Of a stretch of DNA of 64,000 nt, positions 49,401 through 55,064 are shown piece by piece. Under the pieces are notes generated by a model. It saw only the letters and a program-made list of their open reading frames with translations. It was not told where the DNA came from and ran no database searches. Positions within the stretch are counted from its first letter, which is position 1, and every line of letters starts with the position of its first letter. The translations under genes and the position numbers were made by a program. The DNA comes from Mactra quadrangularis (lineage: Eukaryota > Mollusca > Bivalvia > Venerida > Mactridae), in the NCBI GenBank assembly GCA_025267735.1, contig CM046301.1, positions 60,965,872 to 61,029,871 of the forward strand, given 5' to 3'.

Positions 49401-52400
49401 TAGATCTGGCTTCTTCATATTATGGGTCAAATTCAGCTGACCAATGCTTTTATAATATTAATGACGTGACAAAATCATTTTAGCCCGGGTCGATAGCGCA
49501 GTTGGTAGCGCGCCGGGATTTGGAATCTCGTGGTCAAGGGGGTGCGCACTGGGTTGGAATCCCACCCGGAGAGGTTATACCCTTCCATGAAAATTTGACA
49601 ATAATGTCGATTTTCCTCTATTGATTAGATAATATGGAGAAGTTTCCAGCCTTGTGGAAGGGTAGGTGAGTACTGGTTATAGACAATGGTCCAGGAAAGC
49701 TAGGTTAGGTGCACTGGATGCCGTAAAATGACCTAAAATTGTGTTGACACGGCGTTAACTCCAATAAATAAATAAATAGACAAAATCATTTTGTTCAGTA
49801 ACTTATTTGCATCATCTTTGTCACGCAATTAGCAAAGAGCCATGAAATCCCAGTCTGTGAATAAACAACCTTCAAATTTACTTGCAAATCTCTGTCAAAA
49901 AAGAATTTACGAAATCAAGATGCTATTGATAGTGTTTTATCTTGATAAAAGCTACACATTGATTGGTCAACACAAAGGTCATCTTGATGTGACCCTTAGA
50001 GCAACCATTAGAGATCCTATATGACAGTGCTCTATATGATATCTGTTTACAGAGATTTGGTCATATCATGTCAGCCAACTCACCTAACCTAGCCATCTTG
50101 AATGTTTGTCTGCAAACAGTACTCACCTAACATTCCACAAGGCAGATAAATAATTTTTAGTTATCGCTAAAGTTAAAAAGACAATAAATGATATACATAT
50201 ATGAAAATGTTTGAAATACCTTTATAAATGCCTGATCACTGATTAGCATTTTTGAAGAGCATTTTTGCAGAAAATGAAATCTGAAGTATATTAAACTTAA
50301 TTACAGTTATTCAGTTTCAGATCCTTTGATATAAAGATCAGTATAATATGATTTTAATACATTTAAAATAATAGAACACCTTAGAGGTGATCAGGATTCA
50401 GATTACCTGCATATCATAACCTCTAATTGTTGTCAGTTTATAGTCTGACAAAACTGACCTCATACAGGTCAACCTTATTTCTAACCATCCAATCTGTTTG
50501 ACTAAGAAAAAGAAAATGTTTTAGAACTGTAAATGTAAGACATGCTTACTTACATACATACATATCCTGAGTTTATTTGTCATCTGCTGCGGGTGTCCCA
50601 GATACTGAGGTCGGCAGCAGGCGTCTTGAACGTCTAACACCAGCTCTCCATCCGTCCCTATTGTGTGGACTGGTATTGCCCATACCACACACACTTAAAT
50701 CGGTCTTGATGCAATCAGACCAAGATTTTCTAGGTCTTCCACGCCTACGGGCCCTTGGAATATCCATGTTCATAATGGTGTTGGTACAATTGTTACGAGA
50801 AGCATGGCCAAACCACCTCAGGCGTTTGGTACGAAGAACTATGGCTATCTCTTAAATTCCTAGTTTGGTGTACAGAGAATCTGTGGTGACATTATCATTA
50901 GGATTAACACCGCAGATCCAACGGACCATGGCTCTATCATTACGTTGTAATCAATGTAGGTCTGAAGTGGACGGTAATATTACAGTCAAAATTAAATTCA
51001 TGTTATCAACCGGGATCGATTAGGAGGCTCTCTGATAAAGGGCAAACATGACACTAACTATTACCCTTCTGCAAAAGAAAACCAAATCAGAGAACAAGAG
51101 ATTGCTTTTCTGTAATTTTGATTAATGGTTTCTCATTCACTATTCTGAAAAAAATTAATTAAAATGTTTCTATGACATTGCATCTGTTACATGTTATGAT
51201 ATGTTATGGATGAATCACATTACTATTACTAATTGCAGGTTGAAGAAAATTCATCTAAAACTATTGAAGATTTGAAATCTAGAATAGCTGAACTAGAACT
51301 CACAAATAAAAAGGTATTGTCTGATTTTCATCATTCATTTTATGTTTTATACCATCAAGCAGATGACCCTCACAGTACCCATTTATACCTAGGTGGAGTG
51401 AAACAGTTTACAGTAGATATTATTTTTTGCTCAAGGTAATTAGCAGTGACTAGTGGGGTTTGCACCTCAGACTTTTCGACCCCTACCACTGGACCACTGC
51501 TCGTAATTAAGTTTGACACTTGATATTAGATTCATAGTCTGCCTTTATGTGTAGACCACTTTTATTATTGCAAAATTATTGGATTTTTATGCTTTATAAA
51601 ACCTTTAAGCGTGAGGAGAAAAAGATCTTTTTAATAAGACCATTCCTCTTTAAATAATATCAATTTTGATGGTCACAATGGTAGACCTCTACTTTATGTT
51701 TAGATATTGTATTGTTATCAAGTACAAAGAATGATTCATTATTTCAGCTTCAAGCTACATTTGAGGACCAAGTTAATGTCTTACAATCAAGAATACAAGT
51801 ATTAGAAGAAGAAAATAAAAAAGTAAGTAGATTAAACTGAAGGAGGTATAAATGAGATCATGTGGCTAGTTTTAACCTGGCATAGTCATGGTTTGATTCC
51901 CTAAAACTTAGACATGCATATATTTTATTCCGCATGTGCATAAAGAAGAAACTAATTTGACTAAAGAAAACTGGTTTGTGAAATGGGTCATTATGAAATG
52001 ATGTTTGTTTGTTTATTTTGTTGGGTTTAGCACCATAGCAACACAATGTATAGGTCATATAACGGCAGTCAGTCAACGTACTCACTCCTCCTGGAAAGGC
52101 TTTATCTCTGGATTTAAGCTGTTAAGCGCATACTTTCGTTAGTGACTGATAAATGCCCTACATAATTAAAAATCAATGATGAAATAGTTATAAACTCAAT
52201 GATACCACTAAAATCTCAAAGAAAACACTTCTGAGAATTCATTACAAATTCAAAATTTGAGGAATATTGCGTTCCACAATCTTTGAAAAATAAACTAAAA
52301 TACAGCATTTTACAGTTAATGCATTTGATTATAATATTTATAAGGAGCAGCCTTTCCCTTGAAAGATCTATTTAATAACATTTTTTTAAAATAACTTCTA

Positions 52401-54127
52401 CAGCTATTCTCCTAACACTGATTCAAAATTTTGTCAGTCACTGAGACACGAATATGCCTAGTAGCTATTAACAGCTAAATTTAGACATTTATCCTTCCCA
52501 GGACCAGTGAGTAGGTTGACTGAATGTCATTACATGCGTTTGTAACCAACAATGTGTTACTACAGCATTAAACAAAAAAAATTGTGTAGTCATAAAAAAT
52601 ATAATCAAATCCTTAGGGATGCAATTATCACAAGTCCCATCTAATAACAAGTGTTATAAAACTGTGTTTTTTATTGGTTAGTTCAGTAGATTTTCCTGTC
52701 TAATTTTATCATTTAATCTGTATTTATTGAACGACAATTTTATGATAAAGCATGGCACATGATAAATTAATCATTAAAAAGTATAACAAATTATGATGTA
52801 TTGTCAACTGTATTCCATCTCATTTTTATAATCTTTTCATCACCCTTCTGTCAATATTTGATCATGTAATTGTGAAAATTCTTAAAATCGTTAGAAGCAT
52901 TAGGACAAAGATTTTTACCAGTGTTTTACAAGTATTAGGCCACTCTTGATTAAATGTTTGTAAGCACTTCCCTGACCCAGAATTTTTAGAGTGGGTAGGT
53001 TCGTAGGTAGTTAGGAAGAAATATTTTTTTTATTTATATTTTTCAAGCTTTAAGTTTAATCGTACAACATCAAAGCAAGCATTTTAGCACCAATCATTTA
53101 CTGTACAAATATTTTTGGGGTTGGGTTTAACGCCATAGCAACACATTGTATGTACAATTATACTTCATCTTGGGAGTGAATTTTTCTGCATATCTGATAA
53201 AAAAAGTTCAGTATTGCCAGTAAGAAATTTGAGTCGAGCCAATTAAGTGGGTAGGTAGAGAAACTGCAAACACTTTTTTAAGGCTGGCCTTAAATCAGTC
53301 TCTTGTACTAAACATGCCATGTAACTTAAGCCCTCCACTGTCATTATACAAATACTTGTTATTATGCAACTAATTAAACTTTCTCTTATAAATATATAAT
53401 AATCTGGTCAATAAACCATCTAGGGACATGTGCCAATCTGATTTTACAATCTATTAAAATGTCAGAACAATCTAGCGACTAATCAACGTTTATTTATCAG
53501 CCAATAAAATTATCTAGGTCAAATTTTCCGCAGAATTTATTACGCAATATACAATATCTGTCAATGTTAACAAGGAGTGGCTCATTTTGTTCTTTTAATT
53601 ATGAACTCTTATGATGTACTGTACTGAAAGTGCAGTTGGTATTTAAAATTGTATGTTACACAGCATTATTTACAGCAAAGTTTGTTATACATTATTGCTG
53701 AAAAACATGAATTTCAGATTCAATCCTTTTGTTCTTCCTACACATGTTTTCATGTGATGGTGAAATTTTGTTTCATATCGAAAAACTCAAATTTTTGAAT
53801 TCCGGATTATAGTCTATTATTATCATTACAATTATTATACAATATATTAAATGTTTATGATAAGTTTTAAAGTGTTTTTCAACTTTATTTAACCACAAAT
53901 TATGCAGTCTTCAAAATTATCTTAGTGCATTTAACATGTAAGTGTTGTCCAATTATGTTTATGTCCTTGGCAAGTGAATGTTACTAACAAAATATGACAA
54001 ATATAGGTTTTCCCTTGTCCAAAAGTAGTTGCAAAATTGTGACAATCCACTCCTGTAGAAGTATAACTTAATTTTATAGCTTATGCTAATTGATTTCTAT
54101 TTTCAGTTAAAAGAGGCATCATCATAG
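16282..54127 (+). CDS. NEK9: NEK9 (NIMA-related kinase 9), complete gene of 23 coding exons
   Basis: Joining the 23 exons listed below gives 933 codons with every phase consistent. Order: Ser/Thr kinase (residues about 26-282), RCC1 repeats forming a beta-propeller (about 324-705), acidic/Ser-rich linker, coiled coil (about 878-927). Catalytic marks: G33-A-G-A-F-A loop, K55, HRD 147-149, DFG 167-169, activation-segment T187 before PLYMSPE. In vertebrates NEK9 is a mitotic kinase: its RCC1 domain restrains the kinase, and active NEK9 phosphorylates NEK6/NEK7 to promote centrosome separation and spindle assembly. Length is close to human NEK9 (979). Odd points: the third glycine of the glycine loop is Ala, the protein ends six codons after the coiled coil, and no K-x-T-Q-T dynein-light-chain motif is visible. 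Two exon ends are tandemly duplicated (exons 11 and 19). The call is secure; isoforms are not excluded. The span includes introns. Confidence 0.95.
16798..17425. mobile_element. Foldback/MITE element with TTAA ends in NEK9 intron 1
   Basis: The left arm 16798-16866 and right arm 17357-17425 are inverted repeats of about 69 bp with few mismatches; outer bases are TTAAAAAATATAAGGTATCC and its complement. TTAA is present at both edges, which would suit piggyBac-type target choice. A second nested inverted repeat lies inside (17037-17185), with GATGCGCGCGCATC on each side. No transposase frame. Confidence 0.7.
17768..18718 (-). mobile_element. 5'-truncated non-LTR retrotransposon with (GATA)n tail
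   Basis: A 235-codon minus frame (18690-17983) is the C-terminal end of a LINE reverse transcriptase of the Jockey/CR1 type: [52 protein letters not shown] and [13 protein letters not shown] are family-typical. It lacks the catalytic YxDD part, so it is truncated at the 5' end. The 3' end is marked by a TATC/GATA microsatellite at about 17768-17798. This frame is intact, so the insertion is probably not very old. Confidence 0.85.
17983..18690 (-). pseudogene. LINE reverse transcriptase C-terminal fragment
   Basis: Open for 235 codons with a stop at 17983-17985. It holds the thumb and post-RT region only: the WNKHI block, the WCPHTQ block, and a terminal [17 protein letters not shown] block as in Jockey-like ORF2 ends. 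It cannot make an active enzyme without the missing upstream part. Confidence 0.8.
18992..19500. mobile_element. Element with short inverted ends around a tRNA-like sequence
   Basis: GGGCCTGTTTGATTC near 18996 is the inverse of GAATCAAACACGCCC near 19485. Between them are GGAGTACTC motifs in several copies and a tRNA-like sequence at 19126-19197. It may be a small DNA transposon or a composite. No target duplication is clear. Confidence 0.4.
19124..19197 (+). tRNA. tRNA-Thr(TGT)-like sequence, probably pseudogene or SINE head
   Basis: It folds as a cloverleaf: acceptor stem GGCCGGA/TCAGGCT (one mismatch), D-arm GCTC/GAGC, anticodon stem CTTGC/GCGAG with loop CCTGTAA (anticodon TGT), T-arm CTGGG/CCCGG with TTCGAGT. 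The base before the anticodon is C instead of the near-universal T33, which argues for a pseudogene. It sits inside an element with inverted ends. Confidence 0.45.
19904..20081 (+). CDS. NEK9: NEK9 exon 2
   Basis: Acceptor ...TTTCAG ends at 19903, donor GTTAGTAC at 20082; it leaves phase 1. It encodes [20 protein letters not shown] with the ATP-binding Lys (K55), the C-helix glutamate region NEIEILLVL, and LIELEYANG of the hinge. Confidence 0.95.
20300..20365 (+). repeat. GAT/GAAGAT microsatellite in NEK9 intron 2
   Basis: Imperfect GAT triplet run over about 60 bp. It translates to an Asp-rich tract by chance and lies in an intron. Confidence 0.7.
20603..20676. repeat. Small near-perfect hairpin in NEK9 intron 2
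   Basis: Arms begin GAGGGTTGCCCACAAGACT and end AGTCTTGCGGGCAACCCTC, with partial pairing continuing toward a loop near 20633-20642; AT pairs extend the base. The size is close to a pre-miRNA, but it could equally be a tiny foldback transposon. Confidence 0.6.
20759..20811 (+). CDS. NEK9: NEK9 exon 3
   Basis: Acceptor TTTTCCAG ends at 20758; a weak donor GTTATT begins at 20812. It encodes [18 protein letters not shown], the hinge and helix D region. Phase returns to 0. Confidence 0.88.
21748..21924 (+). CDS. NEK9: NEK9 exon 4 (catalytic loop)
   Basis: Acceptor CTTTTAG ends at 21747, donor GTAAGTTA at 21925, phase 0. It carries the catalytic loop HRDVKCLN and the metal-binding DFG in LGDFGISKV, ending SQMAET of the activation segment. 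Confidence 0.96.
22150..22450 (+). mobile_element. LINE 3' fragment ending in (GAT)n, NEK9 intron 4
   Basis: Contains [16 protein letters not shown] and [16 protein letters not shown] translations, as in the degenerate C-terminus of non-LTR ORF2, with stops. It is followed by GATGATGATGATGATGATG at about 22421-22442, which may be its tail. Confidence 0.55.
23064..23113 (+). CDS. NEK9: NEK9 exon 5
   Basis: Acceptor ATTTTAG ends at 23063; donor GTAAGTAG at 23114; leaves phase 2. It encodes [16 protein letters not shown], the activation-segment threonine (T187) and the SPE form of the APE motif. Confidence 0.95.
23237..23372. mobile_element. 136-bp foldback element, NEK9 intron 5
   Basis: Two 35-bp arms are exact inverted repeats, starting GTTACACAGTCAGTTACTGA and closing with its complement, around a short AT-rich centre with another small inverted repeat (CCAATATT/AATATTGG). 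A partial related motif (GTTACTGACTGGATATT) recurs at about 23456. There is no coding capacity. Confidence 0.75.
23373..24789. other. NEK9 intron 5, remainder
   Basis: No exon is supported here: the 91-codon frame at 23682 and the 67-codon minus frame at 24351 have no family features. No named repeat is seen apart from the small motif just after the foldback element. Confidence 0.4.
24790..24871 (+). CDS. NEK9: NEK9 exon 6
   Basis: Acceptor ATTAACAG ends at 24789; donor GTAAGTTA at 24872. Residues [20 protein letters not shown] include the helix F aspartate (VDMWALG). Phase returns to 0. Confidence 0.95.
24996..25166. mobile_element. 171-bp inverted-repeat element (MITE), NEK9 intron 6
   Basis: The left end TACAGTAAAGTTCCGCTATT is the near-inverse of the right end AATAGCAGAACTTTACTGTA. 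Inside are further GGTCTTAATAGT/GGTCTCAATAG motifs. Related sequence occurs at 25506-25888, at 38270-38345 with 39446-39560, and weaker at 51534-51710. Confidence 0.65.
25506..25888. mobile_element. Related MITE interrupted by a tRNA-like SINE
   Basis: The ends ACAGTAAAG (25506) and CTTTACTGT (25880-25888) match the 24996 element. The middle, about 25637-25860, is a tRNA-like insert: GGCCAAGGGGTTACGATGTT then a TTTTGAATCCCATCC B-box-like segment. Its inner ends abut GGTCC motifs of the MITE, so this is a nested insertion. Confidence 0.5.
25911..26015 (+). CDS. NEK9: NEK9 exon 7
   Basis: Acceptor TATATTTCAG ends at 25910; donor GTTTGTAC at 26016; phase 0. It encodes [15 protein letters not shown]...[10 protein letters not shown], kinase C-lobe helices. 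Confidence 0.93.
26396..26667 (+). repeat. TATACCCCCG dispersed element, copy 1
   Basis: Begins TTATACCCCCGTTTCGAAGA, then a variable (GTGCGT)n-like stretch after CCTTGTCCG, then a conserved core (GTCGCAGTTTTCTCAGCAAC, CATCCCATAGTCCCATGTGG), and ends TTTGCGGGGGTATCAC followed by GCTCACAGATTTACTTGT. Five copies lie in the window. The shared open frame in them is a consequence of similarity, not proof of a gene. Confidence 0.85.
27060..27121 (+). CDS. NEK9: NEK9 exon 8
   Basis: Acceptor ATTACAG ends at 27059; donor GTAAGTCT at 27122; leaves phase 2. It encodes [20 protein letters not shown], with the RPSA arginine that marks the end of kinase domains. Confidence 0.95.
27200..27425 (+). repeat. 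Diverged SINE family A copy without its tRNA head
   Basis: Matches the family A body in order: GGCTGGTTATACC, TTTTGTCAATCATG, GAAGGGTAGGTAAGTACTGG, CTATAGACCAATGTC. The 5' head is missing or too diverged to recognise. Confidence 0.6.
27464..27780 (+). repeat. TATACCCCCG dispersed element, copy 2
   Basis: Same order of parts as copy 1, with a longer GTGCGT/GTCCGT stretch and about 50 extra bases before the closing GCGGGGGTATCAC. Confidence 0.85.
28101..28127. repeat. 27-base perfect palindrome, NEK9 intron 8
   Basis: TTGGAACGATGTT, one T, then its exact complement. A second inverted pair (TTTCACGCTTCAAC / GTTCAAGCGTGAAA) flanks 28156-28210. It is probably part of an unnamed foldback element. 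Confidence 0.5.
28593..28648. repeat. Two adjacent GTTACGG palindromes
   Basis: AGTTACGGTACCGTAACT at 28593-28610 is a perfect 18-base palindrome. At 28628-28648, AGTTACGGAA and TTCCGTAACT flank one G. A third GTTACGGAAGT lies near 28676. The function is unknown. Confidence 0.5.
28904..28933 (+). repeat. (TATTG)n microsatellite
   Basis: About five units of TATTG ending near 28932, in NEK9 intron 8. Confidence 0.8.
28934..29665. other. NEK9 intron 8, remainder
   Basis: AT-rich. A short block near 29390-29440 (GGTGAGATGGCTGCTGTACA) matches the 3' body of SINE family A. Nothing else is recognised. Confidence 0.4.
29666..29981 (-). repeat. SINE family B, near full length, next to exon 9
   Basis: Minus-strand copy. 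The tail complement GTTGGGTTTAACCCCACAGC is at 29671 and the tRNA-like head ends near 29981 (GCCTGCCCAGCTATTCAGTC when read on its own strand). It stops 30 bases before the exon 9 acceptor. Confidence 0.8.
30012..30132 (+). CDS. NEK9: NEK9 exon 9 (kinase-RCC1 linker)
   Basis: Acceptor TATATTTCAG ends at 30011; donor GTTTGTTA at 30133. Residues [18 protein letters not shown] then [19 protein letters not shown] link kinase and propeller. Phase returns to 0. Confidence 0.92.
30921..31058 (+). CDS. NEK9: NEK9 exon 10 (first RCC1 blade)
   Basis: Acceptor TATGTTACAG ends at 30920; donor GTAAGTTA at 31059; phase 0. [15 protein letters not shown] opens the RCC1 domain and [19 protein letters not shown] is a canonical RCC1 strand pattern. 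Confidence 0.95.
31483..31627 (+). CDS. NEK9: NEK9 exon 11
   Basis: Acceptor ACATTGTAG ends at 31482; donor GTCAGTCT at 31628; leaves phase 1. It encodes [18 protein letters not shown] and [12 protein letters not shown]. The exon end and donor occur a second time 144 bp downstream. Confidence 0.94.
31613..31900 (+). repeat. Two-copy 144-bp tandem duplication across the exon 11 donor
   Basis: ACTATTTGTTTAACAGGTCA occurs at about 31613 and again at about 31757; the donors GTCAGT start at 31628 and 31772, 144 bp apart. Similarity continues through ACATTGTTGTTTGTTT and ATGCTTTAGTCATT into TATCCC and, more loosely, CCCAGCAAA. The second copy is intronic if donor 1 is used. Confidence 0.85.
32469..32669 (+). 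CDS. NEK9: NEK9 exon 12
   Basis: Acceptor CATCTACAG ends at 32468; donor GTAAGTTT at 32670; phase 1 in and out. It encodes [36 protein letters not shown]: two RCC1 repeat units closely like vertebrate NEK9. Confidence 0.96.
32703..33168 (-). repeat. SINE family C with internal insertion, NEK9 intron 12
   Basis: The minus-strand tRNA-like head is at about 33090-33168 (GTAGGAGCAGTAGTCTAATG on its own strand). The body matches the 54321-54626 copy but holds about 150 extra bases around 32840-32990. Confidence 0.7.
33169..34215. other. NEK9 intron 12, remainder
   Basis: GCGAGT/GCGAG words recur at 33210-33590 as a loosely inverted pair (ACTCGCAAAAAGCGAGTGAA and TTGCGAGTTAAAATAAAATC). No exon is supported. 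Confidence 0.35.
34216..34262 (+). CDS. NEK9: NEK9 exon 13
   Basis: Acceptor AATTTCAG ends at 34215; donor GTATGATT at 34263. A 47-base exon, [16 protein letters not shown], completing an RCC1 repeat. Phase returns to 0. Confidence 0.94.
35025..35186 (+). CDS. NEK9: NEK9 exon 14
   Basis: Acceptor TTTTGTAG ends at 35024; donor GTATGATA at 35187; phase 0. It encodes [19 protein letters not shown] and [15 protein letters not shown]. Confidence 0.95.
35762..35867 (+). CDS. NEK9: NEK9 exon 15
   Basis: Acceptor TTTTACAG ends at 35761; donor GTATGTGT at 35868; leaves phase 1. It encodes [20 protein letters not shown] and [11 protein letters not shown]. Confidence 0.94.
35976..36255 (+). repeat. 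SINE family C, NEK9 intron 15
   Basis: Head GCAGTAATCCAGTGGTAGGA, then GATCGAGAGGTCCTGGGTTC, a clear B box, then the body TTTAGCAAGAAATTTACCTG and CACTCCACCTAGTTG. Same family as 37838, 58235 (plus) and 32703, 51362, 54321 (minus). Confidence 0.8.
36256..37240. other. NEK9 intron 15, remainder
   Basis: AT-rich with no recognised repeat or exon. Confidence 0.4.
37241..37402 (+). CDS. NEK9: NEK9 exon 16
   Basis: Acceptor TCTATTTCAG ends at 37240; donor GTAAATAT at 37403; phase 1 in and out. It encodes [20 protein letters not shown] and [14 protein letters not shown]. Confidence 0.95.
37838..38035 (+). repeat. SINE family C just before exon 17
   Basis: Head GCCGTCCAGTGGTAGGATAT, B-box-like GGTTCGAACCCCACAAGG, and tail GTCAGCTAAACATATATGTG near 37990. 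It ends about 40 bases before the exon 17 acceptor. Confidence 0.75.
38074..38247 (+). CDS. NEK9: NEK9 exon 17 (last RCC1 repeat)
   Basis: Acceptor AATATTTCAG ends at 38073; donor GTGAGTAA at 38248; phase 1 in and out. It encodes [20 protein letters not shown] and RHWHTILIA, matching the end of the NEK9 propeller. Confidence 0.96.
38346..39445. mobile_element. 1,100-bp hAT-like non-autonomous transposon, NEK9 intron 17
   Basis: The ends TAGGGATGGCAGCAAATATC and (inverse) TAGGGATGGCAACAAGTACC are flanked on both sides by CTAAATAG (38338-38345 and 39446-39453), the 8-bp target duplication expected of hAT elements. Subterminal CGAGTACTCGG motifs occur at both ends. No transposase frame remains. 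It is inserted into an older repeat of the AGTAAAGTTC family, whose halves are 38270-38345 and 39446-39560. Confidence 0.88.
40202..40252 (+). CDS. NEK9: NEK9 exon 18
   Basis: Acceptor TTCTTGTAG ends at 40201; donor GTAAGTGA at 40253; phase 1 in and out. A 51-base exon, [16 protein letters not shown], the basic stretch after the propeller (vertebrate counterpart begins VLNSKT). Confidence 0.93.
41459..41782 (+). repeat. Imperfect two-copy repeat of about 171 bp
   Basis: CTTCTTGGTTAAGTTTTT... at 41459 and ATTCTTGGTTAAGAGTTTT at about 41630 start units that both continue with TTGGAACCACAGAAGGGATT-like, ACTTGAAACTTCACGCAT-like and GGGTCAAATATCAAGTTG-like blocks. GAATAGTGG lies on both outer sides (41405, 41796). 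Probably part of a dispersed element. Confidence 0.6.
42662..42905 (+). repeat. Diverged SINE family A copy
   Basis: Body blocks CAGTAACGTCGATTTTTCTC, ATAATGGAGAAGTCATTGAC, GAAGGGTGAGTGATTGCTG and GGTGAGATGGCTGCC are in family A order. The tRNA head is not recognisable. Confidence 0.6.
43038..43303 (+). repeat. TATACCCCCG dispersed element, copy 3
   Basis: Same parts as copy 1 with a short GTCCGT stretch. Core and closing GCGGGGGTATCACTAGTGAG are intact. Confidence 0.88.
46523..46711 (+). repeat. SINE family B, internally deleted, abutting exon 19 acceptor
   Basis: Head GCCGCCCGGCTAGCTCAGTT, then directly (after a deletion of the middle) ATGCGCTTAGTAGTTGG, AATTGTGTTGCTACGGTG, and a CAAA-type tail at 46701-46711. 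It ends 23 bases before the AG of the acceptor. Confidence 0.8.
46735..46997 (+). CDS. NEK9: NEK9 exon 19 (acidic linker)
   Basis: Acceptor GTATTTCAG ends at 46734; the first donor GTAAGTTA is at 46998, phase 0. It encodes [20 protein letters not shown] and a Ser/Pro-rich stretch, ending DSLPPWLEA. The exon end and donor are the first copy of the 60-bp array; 26 further copies follow, so the annotated end is the simplest of many. Reading past the first donor stays open through copy 2 and stops in copy 3 (TAA near 47111). Confidence 0.88.
46979..48585 (+). repeat. 60-bp tandem array, 27 copies, each carrying a 5' splice donor
   Basis: The unit begins CACCATGGCTTGAAGCTGTA and continues AGTTATAGTTTACTCATTAT, then a C/T-rich tract (ACCTCCTTCCCTCTGTCTAT). 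The period is 60 bp except one 59-bp unit at 48001. Twenty-three copies keep GTAAGT; one has GTATGT (47761) and three have GTTAGT (48180, 48300, 48420). The last copy is partial and has ATAG in place of ATGG. Between 48180 and 48540 two unit types alternate, a 120-bp higher-order repeat. Confidence 0.95.
48590..49078. other. Rest of NEK9 intron 19
   Basis: Unique AT-rich sequence with a weak match to the AGTAAAGTTC element (GGTCTTTAAAATTGATGGCA, ATAGCAGAATGTTCC near 48790-48825). It ends in the acceptor TCTATTGTAG. Confidence 0.5.
49079..49291 (+). CDS. NEK9: NEK9 exon 20
   Basis: Acceptor TTCTATTGTAG ends at 49078; donor GTACGTGA at 49292; phase 0. [13 protein letters not shown] corresponds to the conserved post-linker block (ELENAEFIPMP in vertebrates), then a Pro/Ser-rich region. 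Confidence 0.93.
49482..49778 (+). repeat. Full-length SINE family A with 14-bp target duplication
   Basis: GACAAAATCATTTT stands at both edges (49468-49481 and 49779-49792). The head is CCCGGGTCGATAGCGCAGTT with a GGTTGGAATCCC B-box-like segment, the 3' tail AATTGTGTTGACACGGCGTT then (AAAT)n. This is the reference copy in the window. Confidence 0.92.
50050..50160 (-). repeat. SINE A-like 3' fragment
   Basis: Complement of CTAGGTTAGGTGAGTTGGCT and of the block before it; short and diverged. Confidence 0.4.
50560..50990 (-). mobile_element. LINE ORF2 C-terminal remnant, NEK9 intron 20
   Basis: Minus strand: [11 protein letters not shown] near 50810, then [20 protein letters not shown] and [12 protein letters not shown], ending in a stop near 50577. 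This is the usual end of non-LTR ORF2 proteins. There are stops upstream and no RT core. A TGTATGTATGTAAGTAAG run on the 3' side may be its tail. Confidence 0.75.
51239..51313 (+). CDS. NEK9: NEK9 exon 21 (coiled coil)
   Basis: Acceptor AATTGCAG ends at 51238; donor GTATTGTC at 51314; phase 0. [20 protein letters not shown] shows heptad spacing of Leu/Ile. The vertebrate coiled coil mediates oligomerisation. Confidence 0.9.
51362..51510 (-). repeat. SINE family C fragment, NEK9 intron 21
   Basis: Complement of the head (GAGCAGTGGTCCAGTGGTAG on its own strand) and part of the body; shorter than other copies. Confidence 0.6.
51748..51822 (+). CDS. NEK9: NEK9 exon 22 (coiled coil)
   Basis: Acceptor ATTTCAG ends at 51747; donor GTAAGTAG at 51823; phase 0. 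[20 protein letters not shown] continues the coiled coil. It is the same length (75 bases) as exon 21. Confidence 0.9.
52004..52172 (-). repeat. SINE family B 3' part, NEK9 intron 22
   Basis: Complement of the family B tail (GTTGGGTTTAGCACCATAGC) and middle (GTACTCACTCCTCCTGGAAA). The head is missing. Confidence 0.65.
52173..54106. other. NEK9 intron 22, remainder
   Basis: AT-rich. A SINE B-like piece lies at about 52440-52570 (CAGTGAGTAGGTTGACTGAA). Sequence at 53690-53800 resembles 57110-57250, an unnamed dispersed repeat. No exon is supported. Confidence 0.45.
54107..54127 (+). CDS. NEK9: NEK9 exon 23 (terminal)
   Basis: Acceptor CTATTTTCAG ends at 54106. It encodes LKEASS and the stop TAG at 54125-54127. 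This is shorter than the vertebrate C-terminus, which continues past the coiled coil. A longer isoform with another last exon cannot be excluded, but none is seen. Confidence 0.8.
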   Translation, partial: LKEASS

Positions 54128-54214
54128 AAAATAAGTTAGAAGTATAGTGTTTTATTGTATGGATGACATCCCCAATCTTCTTTGATAGAAAAAACATACT
54201 TAGGTTTTTGTGTT

Positions 54215-54220
54215 AATAAA
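54215..54220 (+). terminator. Candidate polyadenylation signal of NEK9
   Basis: AATAAA lies 88 bases after the stop codon, in GTTAATAAAGTCACTG. A T-rich stretch follows near 54290. Confidence 0.5.
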
Positions 54221-54320
54221 GTCACTGTATGGAAATAGATGAAATGTGAACATGGTATTAAGGGTCTCTACATAACTATATGTTGCTCCTTTTTTTCAAC
54301 TACATGTAATTGTAATTGCA

Positions 54321-54626
54321 TTTTATAGTCTAAGTTTCATGCTTATGCACGTTCACCGACTTTACAGCTATTACCCCTGGTCATCCGGCTACTGGTATCT
54401 ATCTATCAATCTCCCTGGGGAGTCTTTTAACTCCGCTTAGTGCAGCCGACACTTTGGCGCAACGGAATTATACCACCCTCGCAGGTACCCATTTACACCT
54501 GGGTGAAGTGAAGCAATCGCAGGTAAATTTCTTGCTCAAGGAAATTAGCAGTGTCCCTGGTGGGGTTCGAACCCGGGACCTCTCGATCCCTAAGCGTGCG
54601 TCCTACCACTGGACTACTGCGCCTAC
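54321..54626 (-). repeat. SINE family C, best-preserved minus copy
   Basis: On its own strand: GTAGGCGCAGTAGTCCAGTG head, GGTCCCGGGTTCGAACCCCA B box, GAGCAAGAAATTTACCTGCG body, ending in CTATAAAATGCAATT near 54321. Confidence 0.85.
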
Positions 54627-55000
54627 ATGTACAAAAATATTAATAATTTAACATATTATTATTAAGTGACTCGGTGTGTTAGAATGTTCCTTGTTAACAA
54701 CTGTGACAAAGTGAGAAGTGTTTTTATGATCAGGTAAACCAGACAAGTTGTTTAGTGGCATAATGCCTGCTTATTGAGTCAATATTGCCTTGGTATTTGT
54801 ATACCAGAACATATTCATAGTTCAGTATCCATGAAATCATTCAAACTTTGACAGTTGAGAATTCAATTATAATCATTTAATTCAGGGATATCATTAAAAA
54901 TACATATGGCAGTTACCTGGTATATAGGTAACATTGTATCTGCAGCAGAAATATAAAATGTTGATGTTTGTATGAAATAAATCGAGTATATTTTGCTGGT

Positions 55001-55064
55001 TTAGCACAAAATGGCCATAACTCACTCTTTTTTTTAATTTGAGTTATTACCATTTTGCGCTAAG
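55001..55064. repeat. Hairpin of a dispersed repeat
   Basis: TTAGCACAAAATGGCCATAA pairs with GAGTTATTACCATTTTGCGC-type sequence on the other side of a T-rich loop. Related pieces occur at 57240-57305 and 57470-57525. Confidence 0.5.
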
